From Streptomyces meridianus (GTDB lineage Bacteria; Actinomycetota; Actinomycetes; Streptomycetales; Streptomycetaceae): 46,431 nucleotides of DNA. The stretch lies in NCBI RefSeq assembly GCF_023703325.1, contig NZ_JAMQGM010000044.1, positions 1 to 46,431 of the forward strand, read 5' to 3'. The translations under genes were made by a program, and so were the position numbers. Numbering within the stretch: the first letter of the stretch is position 1; every line of letters starts with the position of its first letter. The notes beneath the pieces are model-generated. The model saw only the letters and a list, made by a program, of their open reading frames with translations. It had not been told where the DNA came from and did no database searches. This document shows, in pieces, positions 44,401 through 46,431 of this stretch.

Positions 44401-46431
44401 CACGGCCGCGGCCGAGGCGAGGGCGACTTCCGCGTCGCCGGAGAGCAGTGACTGGGCGGCCAGGTGCACGGCGACGAGCGAGCTGGAGCAGGCGGTCTGC
44501 ACGCCGACGGCGGGCCCGTGCAGGCCGAGCCGGTGGGCGACGCGGCCGGCGGCGAAGTCGGCCTGGTTGCCGATGGCGAGCTGGAGCGCGGTGACCGGGT
44601 CCTGCGTGTCCTGGGTGGGCAGCAGGTTGTTGAGCAGATAGGTCTGCAGGGCATGCAGGGTCATCCCGGTGCCGGCGAACACGGCGACGCGGGTGTCCTC
44701 ACCGGCCCCTGCGTAGCCGCCGTCCTCGAGGGCCTGGTGACAGACCTCCAGCAGGAGCCGCTGCTGGGGTTCCATCACCTCGGCCTCGCGGGCGCTGATG
44801 CCGAAGAACGCTGCGTCGAACCGGTCGGCGTCCTCGAGTGCCCCGCCCACGGGGACGTGGTCGGGGCGGGTGCGCTGCTGCTCCGTGACGCCGGCGGCCT
44901 CCAGTTCCTGCGGGGTGAACGTGCGCAGGCCCTTCTCCCCGGAACTGACGAGCCGCCAGTAGGCGTCCAGGTCGGGAGCGCCGGGGAATCGGCCGGCCAT
45001 GCCGATCACGGCGATCCGCCGGTCGTCGCCGCGGAGGTCGGCGGACGCCGCGGCCCGTTCGGTGGTCTCCGGCTGCGCGCCGCCGGTCAGATGGCCGATC
45101 AGTTCGGCTGCGGTGGGGTGCTGGAAGAGCACCGTCTGCGCAACCTTGCGGCCGAGGGCCTGCTCGAGACTGCCGTGCACCCGCATGAGCTGGATGGAGG
45201 TGAGCCCGATCTCGTAGAACGGCCGCTGCTCGTCGACGTCTTCGCCGACCGCTTCGGCCAGTGTGTCGAGGACCAGCCTGCGGATGCGCGCGCTGTCACC
45301 GGGCAGGGCGGTGGAGCGAGAGGCCGCCGTTGCCGGCCGGGGTGCGCTCCCGGCCGGACAGCCGGCGGATTCGGCCCGCTGCGGCAGAACGGTCACCGGC
45401 ACCTCGAGTCCGCGCAGGTCGGTCAGCGGCGGCAGGACCGTGTCGCGGGCGGGACGGCCGGTCCGGGCGACCGGCCGTTCGAGGGGCGTGGGGTGGTCCG
45501 GCCGCAGCAGTCCGCGCAGCGCGGGCGAGGCGTCGTCGAGCCCGGCGAACCAGCGGCCGGGCGGCTGGGCGAGGACGACCCGGGCCAGGCGCCGTCCTTC
45601 GGCGGCGCTCAGCACGTGCATGCCACGGCGGGCGGCCACGTCCTCGTACGGGTTGCCGCGGTTGATGCCGATGCCGCTCCACAGTCCCCACACCACGCAG
45701 GTAGCGGGCACGCCCAGGGTCTCCAGGTGGTCGTGCAGGGATTCGAGGAAGCGGTTTGCGGCGACGTACGAGGCGGACTCGGCGGAGGGTGTGACGGTCA
45801 GCAGGGAGGAGAAGGACACGAAGCGGGCGCCGGGCCGCTGCCGTACGAGCGCTGCGAGGTGCAGGGCGGCGACGGCCTTGGCTTCCAGGGACTCCCTCCA
45901 GTGCCGCGGTGTCTCCCGCTCCAGCAGGGCGGGTCGGTAGGCGCCCGCCAGGTGCAGAACGCCGTCCAGCGAGCGTCCCCAGTGCCGTTCGGTCTCCTCC
46001 ACGGCGGCGGTGACCGCGGCCGCGTCGGCGACGTCGACGCTCCGGTAGCGCACCTCGCCGCCGAGTGCCGCAAGGCCGTCTAGGGTGCGGGCGGCGGCTG
46101 CGGAGGCCGGTGTCCCGCTGCTTCCGTCCGTCTCCGGCAGGGGTGTGCGGCCGAGGATCAGCAGCCGCAGCCGGAACCGCCGCAGCAGTCCGGACAGCAT
46201 CTCGGTTCCCACTCCTCCCAGTCCGCCGGTGACGACGAGGCAGGAGCCGTGGGCGAACAGGGGCCGTCCGGCGGCATCGGTGGAGGGCGGGAGCGGGGTG
46301 GCCTTCACCAGGCGCCTGCGGTAGGTCCGTCCGCCGCGCAGAGCGGCCTCGGTGGCGTACGGGTCACCGGGCCGGGCCCGCGGGAGACCGGCGAGCGCCG
46401 CGGCGAGGTCGCGCGCGTCCCCGGCCGCGCT
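35467..46431 (-). CDS. Hybrid PKS-NRPS, 5' end outside window: KR-ACP / KS-AT-ACP-AMT-LLM-C-A-PCP
   Basis: At least 3654 residues; the frame is open to the window edge. Numbering below starts at the in-frame codon at 46308. KR 20-275 (TGGLGGVG, Ser168/Tyr181/Asn185 active); ACP 338-410 (Ser371); KS 430-862 (Cys607, His743, His783); AT 972-1330 (GHSVGEYAA and AFHS, malonyl type); ACP 1362-1437 (Ser1397); Ala/Pro linker to 1690 with an amphipathic VDRQLELMAGFSQLMSNQL helix; class III aminotransferase 1690-2105; luciferase-like monooxygenase 2175-2525; C 2535-2975 (HHIVFDS); A 2995-3495; PCP 3508-3585 (Ser3542). The product should be a polyketide starter, reduced once by the KR, extended by malonyl, aminated at C3, oxidised, and joined to an amino acid. 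The next gene overlaps by GTGA. Confidence 0.93.
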   Translation of the reverse strand, partial: SAAGDARDLAAALAGLPRARPGDPYATEAALRGGRTYRRRLVKATPLPPSTDAAGRPLFAHGSCLVVTGGLGGVGTEMLSGLLRRFRLRLLILGRTPLPETDGSSGTPASAAAARTLDGLAALGGEVRYRSVDVADAAAVTAAVEETERHWGRSLDGVLHLAGAYRPALLERETPRHWRESLEAKAVAALHLAALVRQRPGARFVSFSSLLTVTPSAESASYVAANRFLESLHDHLETLGVPATCVVWGLWSGIGINRGNPYEDVAARRGMHVLSAAEGRRLARVVLAQPPGRWFAGLDDASPALRGLLRPDHPTPLERPVARTGRPARDTVLPPLTDLRGLEVPVTVLPQRAESAGCPAGSAPRPATAASRSTALPGDSARIRRLVLDTLAEAVGEDVDEQRPFYEIGLTSIQLMRVHGSLEQALGRKVAQTVLFQHPTAAELIGHLTGGAQPETTERAAASADLRGDDRRIAVIGMAGRFPGAPDLDAYWRLVSSGEKGLRTFTPQELEAAGVTEQQRTRPDHVPVGGALEDADRFDAAFFGISAREAEVMEPQQRLLLEVCHQALEDGGYAGAGEDTRVAVFAGTGMTLHALQTYLLNNLLPTQDTQDPVTALQLAIGNQADFAAGRVAHRLGLHGPAVGVQTACSSSLVAVHLAAQSLLSGDAEVALASAAAVHVPQNTGYHYVPGSILSRRGECRAFDAAADGTVGGNGVAAVLLKRYDRALADGDTIHAVLLGSAVNNDGAGKVGFTAPGVTGQRRVISRALQSAGVSADTIGYVEAHGTGTELGDPIEFQALTQAFRESTDRRTYCALGSAKPVIGHLDSAAGMAGLIKTVLALRHRYIPPLAGFERPNPAMDVDTSPFCLSATGRSWERGETPRRAGVSALGVGGTNAHVVLEEAPEPEPGQDGPQAAADGPGLLPLSARSPRALAELAGAYRDRLRTDPALRPADVFATAALRRRHHGNRLVVLGRTTGELARSLDEFLAADADGPAPSRPRWVRGTAAPEGTGLLAFLYAGQGTQRRGMARELYHRFPAFRRVVDECEQHYRDAWGRSITEVLLGGDSAANGPDADRPWTTDLTQPALFTFETALSRLWESLGVRPDYVAGHSVGEYAAFCAAGAMSVADGFHLTAVRGHVMRRRCPPGTMAAVLAGREAAERAADGLSGVELAVVNGATSHVLAGPPEEMTEAVRRLEAAGHPVRLLPGDRAFHSALVEPALEEFRSHLEQVRLEPLRIPLVSNLGGELLPAGHTPDAGYFLRQTRHCADYAAVLSRLAALGTTTHLEIGPDATLTSLGRRALPSAGWTASQPRGESGTEGLLKAAALLHCGGTALDWGAFAAPGEPGRHVRLPLHPFHGTSHWISAGTDHRPAGGPPMTNESVAPQPDPHPDRRASQDELQARILDQVRELAADQLSLPVEEVAPEVAFFDLGADSLLMINMIRRLEKAFGVRIAMRELFEEADSPERLSALLAERVSPERAATLRGMPDEAPAAAAGGACAIPATVPTVPTAPTAPSGSAPLPVTAAPADPATQAEATAAPEAAPAPVLPAAAPAYAALPAPVTPPAAVPDPGLPALPAAGAPVAVSEAGRLVDRQLELMAGFSQLMSNQLALLGGTPAAGPVPAASPAPPVTASEPVHAPTPTEATAQSAPAATQQAPAAAPAPAAGPAAPAAAPAPTLHGPRVAVPRGSGMASGKLTSGQQAHLDDLTRQLTERTAGSKASTQRYRKVLADSRAVVGFRSATKEMQYPLAARAARGAHLEDVDGNRYVDITMGFGVLLFGHEPEFVNDAVNRYLADGIRLGPRNEETGRAAELLAGLTGFERVAFANSGTEANSAAIRLARAATGRDTVVMFQGSYHGHADNVLGRPVLENGRRETVPVSTGIPAGAVGDLVVLEYGAPESLTAIEEIAGRVAAVMVEPVQSRHPGLQPKEFLHSLRKLTERHGIVLFFDEMLTGFRPHQQGAQGVFGVTPDLATYGKCLGGGYPIGAIAGRADLMDGIDGGHWSYGDASYPPRDTTFFGGTYIQHPVAMVAAEAVLGHLQQQGPGLQENLNATTERLVATLNRFFEDEEFPVRIAHFGSLFRFEYRGNLELFFHHLLLRGVYVWEWRNFFLSTAHSEQDLEFLVHAVRNALFDMRRGGFLTPAGAPRPVPPHAPALPVPAGPAKQAPAPVSGHPDPAAGDLPDSGTAAGTLPAPRTPANAPARRPRRAGSPDFSLYFFGDYPRESESDDKYRIVLDGSRFADRHGFTGVWLPERHFHSFGGVFPNPAVLGAAIARETQNIRINAGCVVLPLHHPVRVAEEWSVIDNLSGGRVGIGCASGWHPNDFVFQPDSYGRHKEVMYEHLRTVQKLWRGEEIPGRNGHGDDIALRLFPRPVQDMPPFYTAIVGNPGSYREAARNGIGVITNLMTQSVEDLARNIALYRSERAAAGLDPAAGRVVVLLHSYLGADVERARAEALPAFSRYMRSSLSLFGQVSNSLGMEIDYKNTPEEDLEFLLGRAFERYCHERALIGTPDSAARVLDTVLAAGADEIAYFVDFGVTPDQARASLPYLDELRRRYQETPAPEAGPAPGEPAGEPLSHAQQRIWFLDRLHPGRTSYNECSAVRLDGPLDTGALRTALQQAVERHPALRTVFREQDGEPVQIVLDDPHDGPELLDCTGQDEESALNRIVAEENTHRFDLAEGPLLRTRLLRLSGNRHVLVLTVHHIVFDSVSAAVLTADLSELYAAAVEGRPHRLPPSSRAGAGFGERERRAADSEDGRRSLEHWLRQLDGAPPYLELPADRPRPAVPSGQGGSVHARLDARMTTHLREFGRRRRSTAFMVLLTAFCATVQRLTGRDDIVVGTPVANRPAGTENLVGFFVNTLALRTDLGGDPTFEDALARVRATAFEAYEHQELPFERLVRELNPERDPSRTPVVQVCIEYETEPVLELDLPGIRATALDIPTRKAPFDLTLFLTDLDDGLRCRVEYSTDLFDEATVRGFLALFEAVLAAGLETPGRTLSELIRTDTAEAKPVPRDGTAAPWTEAYDGTAPGEPLHHRFARRAAADPDALAVTGDGTRLTYGDLDHRSAALARRIREAGCGHGGVVGLLLPRGPQWAVAALAAVRAGAVYLPLDPTLPAERLAWMLRESGARLLLTGDKPETAPAAGAVPVLTVGSGTEREPYLPFEDAQPAPGDLLCILYTSGSTGRPKGAGIRHSAMANVADWHQREFATGPADRASWISSPGFDASSFELWAHLAVGASVHTVPDAVRTAPEALRDWLLAEGITSSFFTTPLAELLLDLDWAPGAGPRLLVTGGDRLRKWRPAGAPFRLVNIYGPTENTVLSTWADVPEQQGREGLPPIGRPLPGTTALVLDRGPHGLRPLPSGTTGELYVGGAQLASGYIGRPELTREHFVTDPSGRIPGDLYRTGDLVRRRADGELEFVGRADRQVKVRGHRVEPGEVEHALLRLPGVEQAAVVARTDRDGRPCLTGYVVPAEPVTAADERRAGQQIREALGQWLPDHMVPQAWVFLAGLPLNTNGKVDIPALPGPDFSSGAADCPPATPLERRVHDLWAAELGLESVPADRSFFELGGHSLTVVRLLNRIRAELGTEVQVLDFFRAPTIRGTAARIRDEQQTAAGPDTGPPVPAEDRQPAPRPAERVRGTL
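35824..37326 (-). other. Adenylation domain, predicted hydrophobic amino acid
   Basis: All core motifs are present (LYTSGSTGRPKG, NIYGPTENT, YRTGDLVRR, NGKVD). Aligned by eye to GrsA, the ten specificity positions read DAFFVGIVLK. DAF/F with G at the sixth position resembles Ile/Val-type codes but is not identical to one I can name, so an aliphatic residue is the best guess. Confidence 0.5.
38734..39786 (-). other. Embedded luciferase-like monooxygenase domain
   Basis: Residues 2175-2525 match the natural-product luciferase-like monooxygenase domain: FSLYFFGDYPRE, GVWLPERHFHSFGG, NPAVLGAAIARETQNIRINA, GRVGIGCASGWHPNDFVF and FYTAIVGNPGSYREAARNG. It should use reduced flavin and oxygen. Because it sits after the aminotransferase, hydroxylation of the carbon alpha to the thioester is the expected outcome, by analogy with the microginin synthetase order. 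Confidence 0.88.
39994..41241 (-). other. PKS-embedded aminotransferase domain
   Basis: Glutamate-1-semialdehyde aminotransferase-like class III PLP domain: NSGTEANSAAIRLARAATGR, YHGHADN, FFDEMLTGFR, and the PLP lysine in TYGKCLGGGYPIGA (Lys1942). Placed after KS-AT-ACP, as in mycosubtilin/iturin and microginin synthetases, it converts the ACP-bound beta-keto group to a beta-amine. Confidence 0.92.

Noticed and set aside
41635..44451. Long plus-strand frame opposite the PKS (938 codons), and similar ones at 36679-38778, 38902-41544 and 44464-46083
   Set aside because: They mirror the minus-strand PKS-NRPS, have no motifs and arise from high GC in the third codon position.
1..46431. tRNA genes, rRNA or CRISPR arrays
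   Set aside because: No cloverleaf with a TTCGA-type arm in proper context and no regularly spaced direct repeats were seen.

Overview
The window looks like Streptomyces or a close relative: most of it is very GC-rich, genes are often linked by ATGA/GTGA start-stop overlaps, GTG/TTG starts are common, and the families present (EamA exporter, heme-oxygenase-like iron protein, SigB/SigF-type sigma factor, giant PKS-NRPS) are typical of that group.

Region A (1-9838, mostly minus strand) is less GC-rich than the rest by eye (1921-1980 is 55% GC, 35521-35580 is 75%). It holds a TetR regulator, a divergent EamA exporter, a 2-oxoglutarate/Fe(II) oxygenase, an EgtD-like SAM-dependent transferase with an altered SAM loop, and then a complete methylthioadenosine (MTA) to methionine salvage set: an mtnA-apt fusion, mtnB, mtnD, mtnC, an MtnE-type aminotransferase, mtnP and (partial) ahcY. 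Matching dyad sites lie upstream of the oxygenase and between exporter and regulator. I read this as a small SAM-consuming biosynthetic unit with its own by-product recycling; the product is unknown.

Region B (9901-11539) is an intact IS5-type insertion sequence with imperfect inverted ends, a TTA target duplication and a passenger gene (coiled coil plus winged helix) convergent with the transposase.

Region C (11540-32442) is ordinary accessory chromosome: an ArsR-like regulator divergent from a dienelactone-hydrolase-like protein, a three-gene formate dehydrogenase operon (alpha, FeS, NrfD), a heme-oxygenase-like iron protein, a RibD/DHFR-like reductase, a ThDP enzyme, a secreted six-hairpin glycosidase, a thioesterase and an aldo/keto reductase. 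Three genes here are broken by small indels (a sigma factor, a DUF402 protein and an AraC regulator), often in short homopolymers, so sequencing error and real decay both need considering. Several strong hairpin terminators separate the units.

Region D (32461-46431, minus strand) is one end of a hybrid polyketide-peptide cluster. A protein running off the window edge has the order KR-ACP / KS-AT-ACP-aminotransferase-luciferase-like monooxygenase-C-A-PCP. It is followed, by GTGA overlap, by a protein with a TubC-type docking domain and a lone C domain, and then by a secreted pyroglutamyl-peptidase-like protein whose catalytic Cys is Ser. The order AMT then monooxygenase on a PKS module predicts a 2-hydroxy-3-amino acyl unit, as in microginin-type aminopeptidase inhibitors, joined to a hydrophobic amino acid.
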